Counted from the first letter of the stretch, positions 18,546-27,170 are shown. The stretch is DNA of 64,000 nt from Gimesia sp. (GCF_040219335.1 NZ_JAVJSQ010000015.1:124001-188000), one strand, 5' to 3'. A program made the numbers and translations. Notes: a model not told the origin generated them from the letters alone.

Positions 18546-19499
18546 TTACAAAGAATTAGATTTCGTCCTATTGCATCTCTCACAAAGCAATTGAATATTT
18601 CTTTCTGTATTTGAGCCACCTTTTGATACTGGAATAATGTGGTCATACTCAAGTTTTTCTTGTGATCCACATTGGACACATTTACCGAGATCACGTCTCC
18701 ATACAGCTACTCTAGTTTCTTTTGAAATATATCGATCCTTATTTTTATCATCCGAATTTTCAATATTATCATTAGTTATTGGGCTAAAATCTTCCTCAAC
18801 AAACTCTAGCAAATAGTCAAACATAAATTCTATTTCATTTAGAACTACGTCCTTCAGATACCAATGCTTTTTATTGTATCCAGATTCATTGAGCAGCCTA
18901 TTTACGAAGCATTCTTCAAAATAAACTTGATAATCACGATCTTTGAATTCGCCATCCTCATCTAAATAGTAATGGAATCTCTCTCTTAATAGCTCTTCGT
19001 AAATCTTCAATTGACTCCCATTCAGTGAATATTTATCAAGATCGCAAAAACTTAACGGAATCTGTTTAATGCCAAGCTTTGATGAATTGAAATGCTCAAG
19101 CATCCTCATTGATCTATATATCAACGAATACATATTTTTTAAATAGTCATGGACAGATCCTATATTTCCCACATGCCCTGTAAATGTCTTTATAGCCTTG
19201 AGGTCTGAGCCGCTATTAATAAGTTGGCTAGTTTCTTCATCGAGCAATCTCAGGGATTCATCGTATAAGTTTTTAAATGTTTCAATAAACTTATTAGGTT
19301 TTGACTGAACTGGTAGAGTTTTACTCGCAATGAGAGCATGGAGTATCGTTTTTATTATTTTTGCTTTGGCTTGTTGAGTGTTGATGGGTAATGGCAATTT
19401 AATCTGCTCTCCACATTTGTCACATTCCCATGCTGTCCCTGCTGTTTCTTCAGGGATCATTATTATCTGACTGCATTGGGGACAAATGAAACTATTCAC
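18546..19499 (-). CDS. HNH endonuclease with N-terminal zinc ribbon
   Basis: 317 residues from a GTG start with AAAGAGGCGATCT upstream. The N-terminus is a small zinc ribbon (ICPQC..WECDKCG). The middle is helical and A+T-rich in codon use, with no recognised domain. The C-terminus is a compact HNH nuclease: VWRRDLGKCVQCG, EYDHIIPVSKGG (catalytic His pair region) and LLCERCNRTK, with two CxxC zinc pairs. Such proteins are restriction, homing or mobile-element nucleases; the position in an integrated island near an integrase fits a defensive or selfish role, but the target is unknown. Confidence 0.85.
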   Translation of the reverse strand: MNSFICPQCSQIIMIPEETAGTAWECDKCGEQIKLPLPINTQQAKAKIIKTILHALIASKTLPVQSKPNKFIETFKNLYDESLRLLDEETSQLINSGSDLKAIKTFTGHVGNIGSVHDYLKNMYSLIYRSMRMLEHFNSSKLGIKQIPLSFCDLDKYSLNGSQLKIYEELLRERFHYYLDEDGEFKDRDYQVYFEECFVNRLLNESGYNKKHWYLKDVVLNEIEFMFDYLLEFVEEDFSPITNDNIENSDDKNKDRYISKETRVAVWRRDLGKCVQCGSQEKLEYDHIIPVSKGGSNTERNIQLLCERCNRTKSNSL

Positions 19500-19644
19500 A
19501 GATCGCCTCTTTCAATAAAGCGTGCCTGCATTTATTGTTATTACTGAATCTTCAGCTACAAGTATAAACGAGAAACATCATTCAATCCTACGGTCTTTCC
19601 GATCGCTTCGACACTAATGACATTGGAACCAGATGAAATCCCCC

Positions 19645-19785
19645 ATGAGCACCCCTAGAACCCGTTTTCAAATCAAAGAAGGTGTCTGGTACGCATGCGA
19701 ATTCATTGGAGATGGATTCCTTGGTGATTATTGCTCCTATTCTCCGATCAGGGTGGATGGAATCAAGCTACTAAAAATTAGATAA
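19645..19785 (+). CDS. 46-residue hypothetical protein, full copy of a repeated small ORF
   Basis: ATG 19645 to TAA 19783-19785. The peptide opens MSTPRTRFQIKEGVWYACE and continues with an aromatic, glycine-rich segment ending VDGIKLLKIR. The first half and 12 bases of leader recur at 16016-16091. Conservation of the reading frame between the two copies (most differences fall at third codon positions) argues that this was translated. No family recognised. Confidence 0.5.
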   Translation: MSTPRTRFQIKEGVWYACEFIGDGFLGDYCSYSPIRVDGIKLLKIR

Positions 19786-19819
19786 TAACTAAGTTCATTT
19801 GTTATCTTGAAAAAGCTCA

Positions 19820-20125
19820 TCATACAACCCTTCGATATCCTTTCTTACGCCCTTGAGTTTCGATTAGTCCAGCTTGCCTTAATTGATCTAAAGCATTTCT
19901 GATTTGACTTTTATACCTTTGGCTTCCTCCATCATTTGGATTTCGAATTAGATAGTCCGAATCCATTAAGATTCGATTCTTCTCCATCATTATGCGAACA
20001 GGATCATATAGCTCTGTAGCACAGTGAAAAAATGGTCCCTCTTCTTCAAAGAGAAGCTCACGAATTTGGTCAAGTTTTTCTAGCACACGGATGATGAAGC
20101 TTTTGTACACATTCACGTTAGTCAT
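19820..20125 (-). CDS. Small protein with winged-helix-like C-terminus
   Basis: 101 residues; GAGAGGAAA lies about ten bases before ATG 20125. The C-terminal part (SQIRNALDQLRQAGLIETQGRKKGYRRV) reads as a winged helix recognition helix and wing, of the kind that closes transcription regulators and some restriction proteins. The N-terminal half is helical and acidic. It is separated by a long A+T-rich gap from the upstream genes, so it is probably an independent regulator of the element. Confidence 0.6.
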   Translation of the reverse strand: MTNVNVYKSFIIRVLEKLDQIRELLFEEEGPFFHCATELYDPVRIMMEKNRILMDSDYLIRNPNDGGSQRYKSQIRNALDQLRQAGLIETQGRKKGYRRVV

Positions 20126-20442
20126 GATCTAAATTTCCTCTCAAAAGAATGTTTGTAGAACTAACTCATCCCGAAAAAATAGTACAGTTGAACTACAAGA
20201 TGTTCAAGAAGAAAAAACGAAATATGCAAAATAAAAATACAAATGTACATATCGGTAAGTTGTTATATGGCAATGGTTTAAGATTATTGGTATGTTGTGG
20301 GTGGTGCCGTCGCCTGCTATCTAAAAGTCATTGTAGAAGTACTGTACAACGGGTGGGGTGAAGGGGGGAATAAAAGAGATAAGTTATCGAATAGATATAA
20401 TATCTATGTTAAATAATTATTTAAAAAATGTACATATGTGTA
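20126..20442. promoter_or_regulatory. A+T-rich gap with two ATGTACAT palindromes
   Basis: No gene seen. The eight-base palindrome ATGTACAT occurs at about 20243-20250 and again at 20428-20435, each followed by AT, bracketing most of the gap; a related TGTACATG is found near 25168. They are candidate operators, for example for the adjacent winged-helix protein, but this is inference. Confidence 0.35.
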
Positions 20443-20826
20443 TTATCTATGGGCATCTCGCAACGTATCCCATTTAATAAACGGCAGTATCCAGCTTCCA
20501 TTCGGCCCCTGATCGTCGTGGAAGAAATCTAAAAGATGAGTCTGCCACATGTGTGAGATCAGAGCTTCCAGATCGGGTTTTTCCATAGCGAAAGCCTCAA
20601 CCTCAACAACTCCTTCAAAATTCCACATATTGAATTTTTTCAGAGGGTTGTTGTTAAAGTCGAAGATCTGGTTCTCAGCTTCTGCTCTGTCGTGATACTT
20701 CAGAGCTTTTTCTTTTTCAGGAATCCAGATGGTTCCATTCCAGAAATAGTCATACTCATTTTTGATGAACCATCTTTGAGCAAAATGGGGACCGACTGAA
20801 ATTAAAGTAACATCGCTCATTGTCAT
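20443..20826 (-). CDS. Hypothetical protein, tandem paralogue of the next gene
   Basis: 127 residues. It shares with the 126-residue product of 20851-21231 a VGPHFAQRWFIK / VGPNHISRWVIK opening, a Y-WNG-W turn, an ALxFHExxEA helix, a VVEVEAF / IIEIEVK strand and a C-terminal I-P-WD-L-R motif. No known family was recognised. It starts at ATG 20826 or, better spaced from AAGGGT, at ATG 20820. It follows the integrase operon on the same strand and may be its tail. Confidence 0.65.
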   Translation of the reverse strand: MTMSDVTLISVGPHFAQRWFIKNEYDYFWNGTIWIPEKEKALKYHDRAEAENQIFDFNNNPLKKFNMWNFEGVVEVEAFAMEKPDLEALISHMWQTHLLDFFHDDQGPNGSWILPFIKWDTLRDAHR

Positions 20827-20850
20827 ACCCTTGTATATTCAAACTCTCTC

Positions 20851-21231
20851 TTATCTGATCTCTTTCAGATTGTCCCAATTCACTTTGGGAATTATTAAAG
20901 TCGATTTTGGTCCTTCTACATTTAGACCCGTTGAAACACTGTGGTGTTCCCTTAAGTGTTTGCGGAGCGACCACAACGTTGGTTTTTCAATTCCTTTCAC
21001 TTCGATTTCGATGATGGCTCTATAAGTCCACGTATTCATGGCGTCTAATAGAGCTTGCATCAACTCAGCTATAACATCCTGAGCTTCACCCAACTCATGA
21101 AAAAGTAAGGCGTCCTTCTGGTAAGGGGACCAGCCTTCCCCGTTCCAGTAAAGGTCTTTGTTAGATTTGATTACCCAGCGAGAAATATGGTTTGGTCCGA
21201 CTCTATTTGCCTGTAGTTCAATCATTTTCAT
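20851..21231 (-). CDS. Hypothetical protein, tandem paralogue of the previous gene
   Basis: 126 residues, starting five bases after the integrase stop; AAAGGA precedes two ATGs and the second (21225) is better spaced. Similarity to the 20443-20826 product over the whole length shows a tandem duplication. Mixed alpha/beta composition, no membrane segment, no recognised motif. Its tight linkage to the recombinase suggests an element-maintenance role, unproven. Confidence 0.65.
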   Translation of the reverse strand: MKMIELQANRVGPNHISRWVIKSNKDLYWNGEGWSPYQKDALLFHELGEAQDVIAELMQALLDAMNTWTYRAIIEIEVKGIEKPTLWSLRKHLREHHSVSTGLNVEGPKSTLIIPKVNWDNLKEIR

Positions 21232-21235
21232 TCCT

Positions 21236-22147
21236 TTAATAGTTTAATTTGTCTATAGAATCAGAAAGCTGATCCAGAGTTCGCTGGACATACCTACTAC
21301 AAGTTTGCAAATTTTCGTGACCTAATAATTGAGCCAAACCGACCAAATCATTTTGATTGTCTTCCAAATATTTGTGAGCCATCGTGTGACGTAGCAAATG
21401 AGGGTATATCTTCACACCGATCAAAGCCCCGTATTTATCACACAGAGAGCGAATGCCCCGATCAGTGAGTGGTCCACGTTCTCCTATAAATACTATCTGG
21501 CTTTTCACAGATGGGCGTGATTCCAGATAAGTCTGCAATGATTTTCGAGCTGGCAATGGAAGAGGAACAGAACGCTGCTTATTTCCTTTTCCGAATCGGA
21601 ACACAACAGATCCTGATCGTTCGCTGATCATTAAATCTGTCAGTTCCAAATTAACCAGATCACTGACCCGACAACCTGTATAAAGTAACAATGAGAAAAT
21701 GGCATTTGCTCTCACATCACCCCGAAGTTCAATTTCACGTAGTAACTTTCTGACTTCAGATCTTTCCAGTCCTTTGGGAGCCAGCTGCTGGTTCCGCAAT
21801 TCCTTAACCTGTTTGGCTGGATTCGTTGACAAGTAATTCTGTTCGACTAGCCAGCCAAAGAACCTCCTGACGGTCACCAGTGCCCGATTGACTGTAGAAA
21901 CTGCCTGTTCTTTTTCTTCCCTCAGATGTTTCCTGAAATCAGTTACATCCCTCACAGTCACCCGACTGATAGAAAATGGTTCTTGATTAGATTCGGAGAA
22001 CCAAGTAGCGAACTTGCGGATGTCCTGAGTGAATGCTTTGCGTGTCAAATCAGAGAAATCGTTGGCGTCTAGGAATTCACCGAACAGACCCGCTTCCTGT
22101 TTTTTCACAGAGATATTTCGAAAAACATTATCGGATGAATTCTTCAC
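21236..22147 (-). CDS. Tyrosine recombinase / integrase
   Basis: 303 residues, GTG start with GGAGATAAAGC upstream. The N-terminal SAM-like core-binding domain spans about 15-110. The catalytic domain has the full set: Arg160 (YTGCRVSDL), Lys187/190 (FGKGNKQR), His250-x-x-Arg253 (HLLRHT), His277 (LLGHENL) and nucleophile Tyr286 (SRYVQ). Length and motif spacing match XerC/D-type and integron/ICE recombinases. It lies downstream of a RuvB-like ATPase and an HTH protein on the same strand. It could be the enzyme that integrated the island at the tRNA-Leu, but it is 12 kb from that scar, so it may serve a nested element. Confidence 0.95.
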   Translation of the reverse strand: MKNSSDNVFRNISVKKQEAGLFGEFLDANDFSDLTRKAFTQDIRKFATWFSESNQEPFSISRVTVRDVTDFRKHLREEKEQAVSTVNRALVTVRRFFGWLVEQNYLSTNPAKQVKELRNQQLAPKGLERSEVRKLLREIELRGDVRANAIFSLLLYTGCRVSDLVNLELTDLMISERSGSVVFRFGKGNKQRSVPLPLPARKSLQTYLESRPSVKSQIVFIGERGPLTDRGIRSLCDKYGALIGVKIYPHLLRHTMAHKYLEDNQNDLVGLAQLLGHENLQTCSRYVQRTLDQLSDSIDKLNY

Positions 22148-22247
22148 GCTTTATCTCCAACAATTGGACAACAATTTGACAGTTATTACTCAAAACTCAG
22201 GAGATAATGACTCTTATTTGCCGACATTATCTTCCCAGTTTTTTACA

Positions 22248-22721
22248 TCAATCTCCTGCGTTATCATTCTCTGACTGCTTCAGTTGAAGAAAGACAGCAC
22301 GGATCACTTCGGCTTCATCTGTGTTTTTGATTCCATCTGGAAACAAGACTCGGATAGCTTCGGCTAATTTTCCAGAGTCGGTTTTCAATCCCAATGCCCG
22401 AATAGATTCAGCGATATGATCGAACTTGCCGTTTGATGATTTGACGGTTTTCTGCTTTCGTGGTTTTCGAACTACGCCTACATCATTTCGTCTGGCATAA
22501 AACAAAATCGGCTTACCGTCGATCCCACAGTTACGTTGCCTTACTTCTAAACAGATCTGTTGCTTTTCGAGATCGTAATACGGTCGTTTGGTTTCAGGAT
22601 CATATTCTGGTTCTGGAAATGCTGTTCCACGTAGTTGGTGAAATCGTTGACGACTTAAGCCGACCATGCGTGCCATCTCAGAAACAGATACGATACTTTT
22701 TGACGGCTTGTTTACATTCAT
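22248..22721 (-). CDS. Excisionase/AlpA-like helix-turn-helix protein
   Basis: From ATG 22721, four bases after the stop of the RuvB-like gene, the protein has 157 residues. Residues about 12-45 (SVSEMARMVGLSRQRFHQLRG) form a MerR/excisionase-type HTH, followed by a wing-like YYDLEKQ strand. The C-terminal half (residues 95-150) is a separate helical domain. Located between the RuvB-like ATPase and the integrase, it could act as recombination directionality factor or operon regulator. Confidence 0.7.
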   Translation of the reverse strand: MNVNKPSKSIVSVSEMARMVGLSRQRFHQLRGTAFPEPEYDPETKRPYYDLEKQQICLEVRQRNCGIDGKPILFYARRNDVGVVRKPRKQKTVKSSNGKFDHIAESIRALGLKTDSGKLAEAIRVLFPDGIKNTDEAEVIRAVFLQLKQSENDNAGD

Positions 22722-22725
22722 TTGA

Positions 22726-23679
22726 CTACTTCTGTTCTTCAATATGACACTGATCTGACAGGTGCGATTGCCCTTTTGCGGTAATAGTGCGGCGTCCCTG
22801 ATCGTCCTTGGCTATTAAGCCAGAACGGATCAGATAGGGTTCAGTTACTTCACTGACAGTTCTTGAAGGCAATCCCAGAGTTGAGCTGATGACATTTAAC
22901 CGTGTAGGACCAGAAGAAATAATCTGCAGGTACTTCTGCTCTGTTGGCCCTAATCCCAATTCATCAATTTGTTCTAAGTCACAGGCACGTTGCAGGTGAT
23001 CTTGTGTAATATCTTGATCGCCTAAAGATCTGGAGACACGGTGAGCTGATTCCAGTAGGCGTAATGCCAACCTTGGGGTCCCCTTGCCCTTCAGAGCGAT
23101 TTGATGAAGTACTGAGTCATCAACTTCCCATTTCAAACCAGTAATTCGCTGCTTCAAAATGAGTGATAATTCATCGGTTGAGTAGTATTCAAATCGAAGA
23201 ACGAGCTTCATGCGGTCTCTGAGTGGCTGGAGTAACAGATACTCGTCTGTTGTCGCCAGCAGCAAAGTGAAATCAGCAATTGGGATGCTGATCGGTGCTT
23301 TGTTGCTTCCACCGTGGACCAGTATCTTTCTTTGGTCTAAAGCAAGATACAGAGTTGTCTGAAGGCTTTTACTTAGTTCATGAGCCTCATCTATGAACAC
23401 AATTGAGCGATCTTGGGCTGAGAGGAGAACTGCATTCAAATCTGCGACCGAATTAATCGACTGTCCCAACAGGTCTATGAAGTCTGTTGCCATTTCCTGA
23501 GCGATGATTTGGCTCAGGGCTGTCTTCCCAAGTCCAGCACCGCCTAACATCATAGAATGATCGAACTTTTTGCTCTCTTGGTGAGCATAATCAAGGGCAA
23601 CTGTCACGACGCTCTTGACATGCGACTGACCTATTATGTGTGCGATTGAGGAAGGCTTTACTTCACTTAGATCACTCAT
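22726..23679 (-). CDS. RuvB-like AAA+ ATPase
   Basis: 317 residues, close in length and layout to RuvB branch-migration ATPases: FDHSMMLGGAGLGKT (Walker A, 46-53), VFIDEAHE (Walker B, 95-101), LLATTDE (sensor 1), PLRDRMKLVL (arginine finger region), GTPRLALRLL (sensor 2), and a C-terminal winged helix. It is divergent from housekeeping RuvB and sits in a run with an HTH protein and a tyrosine recombinase, with no RuvA or RuvC neighbour. A role in resolving or remodelling recombination intermediates of the element is plausible. Confidence 0.85.
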   Translation of the reverse strand: MSDLSEVKPSSIAHIIGQSHVKSVVTVALDYAHQESKKFDHSMMLGGAGLGKTALSQIIAQEMATDFIDLLGQSINSVADLNAVLLSAQDRSIVFIDEAHELSKSLQTTLYLALDQRKILVHGGSNKAPISIPIADFTLLLATTDEYLLLQPLRDRMKLVLRFEYYSTDELSLILKQRITGLKWEVDDSVLHQIALKGKGTPRLALRLLESAHRVSRSLGDQDITQDHLQRACDLEQIDELGLGPTEQKYLQIISSGPTRLNVISSTLGLPSRTVSEVTEPYLIRSGLIAKDDQGRRTITAKGQSHLSDQCHIEEQK

Positions 23680-23894
23680 GCTGGTTTCCTTTCTATTGTT
23701 TGTGAAAAACCCTGTGGACCTGACGAAATATTATTGCTGCATATTTTTTGAAGAAGAGCTATCTTGTATTCTCTGGAGTCCCTCCTGAGAGGACTGAAAA
23801 TAAAGTTTTTCAAAAAAGTTTTTGTATTAATAAAAATCCAAATTCGTTTTCATATTTTTTGCTTTTGAGTTTGTGGAATACTAAGAATGACCCA

Positions 23895-24182
23895 TCAGTA
23901 TTCACTTGGTAGTAGCAGCGTTGTGCTGCTTCTGTCTGCTTCTGTGATGATCCAGATCTTGTCATCATCAATCTTGTAGGCGGAGAATATTCTGTCACCG
24001 TTTTTCACAGCTGCGTCGTTAGCTTCTCTGTCTTCTTTGCAGAGATCCCCCCAGTCCCCAGCGTGATGACGGCTTAGGAATTCTGCTGGAGTTTTGTTGT
24101 GTTCATCCAGTAAGCTCAAGGCTGCGGGAGTTGCTACGACTTGTCCTAATTGAAACAACGGTTTGTTTGATATTGTGTTCAT
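23895..24182 (-). CDS. Plasmid-related conserved protein (95 residues)
   Basis: ATG 24182 has AAAGGAAACAATTC upstream, so the longer open frame to 24311 is not used. The pattern LGQVVATPAAL, P-x-EFLxRHxAGDWGDL, IFSAYKI, IWIITEADRSSTTLLLPSEY is that of a small, strongly conserved family carried by plasmids and integrative elements of many bacteria. Its function is unknown. Its presence supports the mobile origin of this region. Confidence 0.88.
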   Translation of the reverse strand: MNTISNKPLFQLGQVVATPAALSLLDEHNKTPAEFLSRHHAGDWGDLCKEDREANDAAVKNGDRIFSAYKIDDDKIWIITEADRSSTTLLLPSEY

Positions 24183-24246
24183 GAATTGTTTCCTTTTTTG
24201 AATGGATGTTGTTTTGTCCGTAAAAGGTACAAAGGAGTTAATTGGA

Positions 24247-24468
24247 TCACTCCAAGTGACAACTACAGTGCTTCCGTGCTTTGCGTTTCCCTTCTCTTGT
24301 TCGCTTTCCATTTCGGACTAGAGTATTTTTCTGAAAGAACGAATCTGAGTGACGATCAACAGGAATGTAGACTGGGTGCTCTTCTGAAATCTGCCTACAG
24401 AACGTAGAGACTGCTGGTGATGTGGAACGGGGTGTTTGAGCTAAGTTTTGAAACGACAAACGAGGCAT
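24247..24468 (-). CDS. Small basic hypothetical protein
   Basis: ATG 24468 is preceded by AAGGAGATTTT, an excellent ribosome site, giving 73 residues (start MPRLSFQNLAQTPRS, end rich in Arg/Lys). It lies 64 bases upstream of the plasmid-related gene on the same strand, so the two are probably co-transcribed. No family recognised. Confidence 0.5.
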   Translation of the reverse strand: MPRLSFQNLAQTPRSTSPAVSTFCRQISEEHPVYIPVDRHSDSFFQKNTLVRNGKRTREGKRKARKHCSCHLE

Positions 24469-24987
24469 AAAATCTCCTTCAAAATAAGGTTTAAAAATGC
24501 CAACTGAGACCTTCTCAGCGTGGCTGTCAGTCTGGAAGTACCCTGATGATGGTGGAGATTCCAGAATCAAATGAGCCGCAAAACAACGGCTTAGTTACAA
24601 GTAGGAAATAGTGAACAGTCCACCTGATGGATTGGTCCCGCAACTTCAATTAGGGCAATTAATTCATTTGTACTGGGGCGTCAGAAATCGATCTGATCTA
24701 TCTCCAGCCAGCATTCAGATAAGAACCCACAGGCGAGCTGAAGATTACACTCACAGCGAATTACACAAATCAGAAGAGCATTTCCTCAGATTTGCAAAAT
24801 CGTGCGTTTGCATTGATAAAAAGTGCGAATGAGATAATTAGAATTGGAGCTGCAAATGGCAGAAGGTGCAGCCCTGATGAGACTTAATGCAATTTGTTCA
24901 GTTTTCTGATCCAGAAATCAGATACTTGGAAATCCAGAATTCTGGAAATCTAGCTTATTTGCCGTCCAAAAAAGGTTTAATTCACCA
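24469..24987. other. 519-base region without a clear gene
   Basis: A 73-codon plus-strand frame at 24611 lacks a ribosome site and was not accepted. A perfect 14-bp palindrome TCCAGAATTCTGGA lies at 24933-24946, flanked on both sides by GGAAATC-like sequence, and may be an operator. Confidence 0.35.
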
Positions 24988-25116
24988 ATGAAATTCCACG
25001 AGATCGAAGCTGAAATCCGCTACCTGACCACAGAAGAAGGTGGTCGGAGAGATGGAATGGTGGGGGGGATCGTGGACGGGGATCACTTTACTGCGACGAA
25101 ATTGTTGAGGTCCTAA
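24988..25116 (+). pseudogene. Truncated EF-Tu-C-terminal-like small protein
   Basis: ATG 24988 to TAA 25114-25116, 42 codons. The opening EIEAEIRYLTTEEGGR is typical of small stand-alone proteins related to the EF-Tu C-terminal domain, which normally continue for about 60 further residues. Here it changes after GGIVDGDHF to an unrelated tail, with a G-run at about 25065. A decayed or spliced fragment is likeliest. Confidence 0.5.
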
Positions 25117-25320
25117 TTTTGTCGGAGCAATCAGGCGGGTTGAAATTGTAGAAATAAATTCATAGTGTACATGTTTTGTTCAAAACTCAATTGATGTTCG
25201 AATATAATTTGATTGGGAAGTAATTAGCAAAATAACTCTACAGCAAAAACAAAACAGCTTTGATATTTTTAATATACACATCTTTAATATAAATACTTGG
25301 CATTCAAGGAACACATTAAA

Positions 25321-26175
25321 ATGGACGATTCGCAAAAACGCAAAATCGCATCTGTTTCGTCGGAAAGTATTTTCAAGGCGGTCTCTCCCTACACAGTTGC
25401 AATGATTGATATAAAGGCCCGCCCCAAAGAACTAAGCAGTGGCACTCTAGTCCAGATAGAGAACAGGATGTTTATTGCGACCTGTAAACATAACATTCCG
25501 CAAAATCCTGAGAAACGGCTTTGGATTCTACCATCTGAACCTGAAAATGTAGCTGATGGTATGATTGGCTTCACTTCAATAAAACGACATCCCATCTTAG
25601 ATCTAGGTTTGTTAGAGGTAGATTCCGAAAGTTTACATGATTACTTACCCAAGAAGTCTTGCTGTAAGCTGGAACAAGTTAGAATCGCTGGCTGCGGTAG
25701 GGCAAATAAAACGATCACTCTTTGTGGTGCTCCTACACAGTTTGCCAAAGGCGACGGCACAGAAATCAATCCACAGAAAACATTAATTATGGGGTTTTCA
25801 TCTGTTCCATACACACCACAGGAATTTCCGAATGTTCCGAATACTAGCCATGACGCAGATCAGGAAATCGACATTTTCTACGAGTATCCTGAGCAAGGAT
25901 TCAGACATGATAATAATGAAGAATTAGATTTAGAACATCCAGAAGGATTTAGTGGGGGAGGAATATGGGATCAAGGATTTACTGAAAGAGAAATGTGGAA
26001 TCCTTCGAATGCAAAACTCATTGGTATTCAAAGTTCTTGGTTTGAGCCAGAGCGATATGCACGAGGAATTCAAATAAAACATTGGTTAGACTTAGTTTGG
26101 AATGAAATGCCAGATCTCAGACAGATAATAGAGTCTTCATTTCCATCTGAAAATTTTATAACTTTTGAAAGTTAA
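25321..26175 (+). CDS. Trypsin-like serine protease-fold protein
   Basis: 284 residues from ATG 25321 (AAGGA about ten bases upstream); an upstream TTG is less likely. The fold of trypsin-like peptidases is indicated by SSGTLVQI..RMFIATCKHNI (histidine where the family has its catalytic His), LDLGLLEV (Asp) and GFSGGGIWD (nucleophile Ser in GxSGGG). The final part IGIQSSWF..ARGIQIKHW matches the last strand and helix. No signal peptide, so it would act in the cytoplasm; intracellular trypsin-like domains are frequent effectors or switches in bacterial conflict systems. No adjacent partner gene is obvious. Confidence 0.75.
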   Translation: MDDSQKRKIASVSSESIFKAVSPYTVAMIDIKARPKELSSGTLVQIENRMFIATCKHNIPQNPEKRLWILPSEPENVADGMIGFTSIKRHPILDLGLLEVDSESLHDYLPKKSCCKLEQVRIAGCGRANKTITLCGAPTQFAKGDGTEINPQKTLIMGFSSVPYTPQEFPNVPNTSHDADQEIDIFYEYPEQGFRHDNNEELDLEHPEGFSGGGIWDQGFTEREMWNPSNAKLIGIQSSWFEPERYARGIQIKHWLDLVWNEMPDLRQIIESSFPSENFITFES

Positions 26176-26240
26176 AAAGTTACAAAATTAACTACAATCA
26201 ATTAATCTTGTTACCAATTTGATAAAATTAGATCTCAAAA

Positions 26241-27044
26241 CTAATCCATGTCGTTCACAATTCTCTCATACTGCTTTCCACTCACCCTTACATACTGAAC
26301 CGAATCCACCTTCATCCGCTTCAAATTATCTGACAGGTCATGCCCGCCACCTATAACAATCACCTTGATCCCCTGCCCTTTCAATAAATTCTTAACCATC
26401 CCATCTTCACGCTTCTCTTCTGCGGCTTCAACAAATCGAACCTTACCATCTTTTCCAACAGGATTAGCTGCTTCAAAAGCCTCTGCGTTCTCAAGAGGCA
26501 AGGCAGTCTTAATTTCATTTGAGATCAGCAACTGAGCCGCTGCTCCCATCTGTATACAGTCCCGCCTGTATTGCTCTTTCAAAAACAGATCAAACGCACC
26601 ATCACCTTCTGGAACTTCGAACTCCCGAAGCGTTTTTATGAAGCTGTTGAAAGCTTTCAGATTCTTCTCTGTCAACCCTTCCATGTAGACAGACCGAACT
26701 TCGTGTTTCTTAATCAAGAATCGCAGTATCTGTCTCTGCTCTTTCTGAACCGCTTCCACATCATTGAGGAATTCAAGATACCGCTTATTTATTTCAGTTT
26801 CTGAAAATTCATTATCTGATGAATCAGAAAGATCGGCGGCAAAATCTTCCTTGGAAACGAAATGCCAATTTAACAGATGAATGATGATCTGCTTTGGTTT
26901 GGATTTTGTTGGTGTGGAAGTGACTGAATGGACGCTGGGGAGTTTGCGGAGTTGGGTGGGGAGATCGGAATCATCACAGAATGCAAGAGAGTCTGCAAAG
27001 TGCAGGCATAAGATGATGGAGGCACAGTGAGCTAATTTGAACAT
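26241..27044 (-). CDS. Secreted TraB/ChaN (Tiki)-like hypothetical protein
   Basis: 267 residues from ATG 27044. A signal peptide (about residues 1-22) ends near SLAFC. The mature part has IIIHLLNWHFV, VRSVYMEGL and a late VIVIGGGHDLSDNLKR. A motif order of His early, E-G in the middle and GGGH near the end is shared by the Tiki/TraB/ChaN superfamily, here a tentative match. Preceded by a leader hairpin with U-run (27079-27112). Function unknown. Confidence 0.6.
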   Translation of the reverse strand: MFKLAHCASIILCLHFADSLAFCDDSDLPTQLRKLPSVHSVTSTPTKSKPKQIIIHLLNWHFVSKEDFAADLSDSSDNEFSETEINKRYLEFLNDVEAVQKEQRQILRFLIKKHEVRSVYMEGLTEKNLKAFNSFIKTLREFEVPEGDGAFDLFLKEQYRRDCIQMGAAAQLLISNEIKTALPLENAEAFEAANPVGKDGKVRFVEAAEEKREDGMVKNLLKGQGIKVIVIGGGHDLSDNLKRMKVDSVQYVRVSGKQYERIVNDMD

Positions 27045-27078
27045 GGCTGGATGGATCAATCGAATTGGATCAGTTCAT

Positions 27079-27112
27079 AAAAAAGGCCGTCCGTGTGCCT
27101 GCTCCAGACGGC
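27079..27112 (-). terminator. Leader terminator-like hairpin upstream of the secreted-protein gene
   Basis: On the minus strand a GCCGTC / GACGGC stem with 15-base loop is followed by C and six T. A TATAAT box (27124-27119) with a TTCGCA box 16 bases further upstream would start transcription almost at the stem. The result would be a roughly 35-base RNA or an attenuated leader of the 27044 gene. Confidence 0.5.
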
Positions 27113-27170
27113 TGATTTATTATATTAGCACGAATATAAATGCGAATAACTATTTATAAAAAGAACACCG

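Noticed and set aside
24611-24832. 73-codon plus-strand frame
   Set aside because: GTG start without ribosome site, isolated in a gap, no family.
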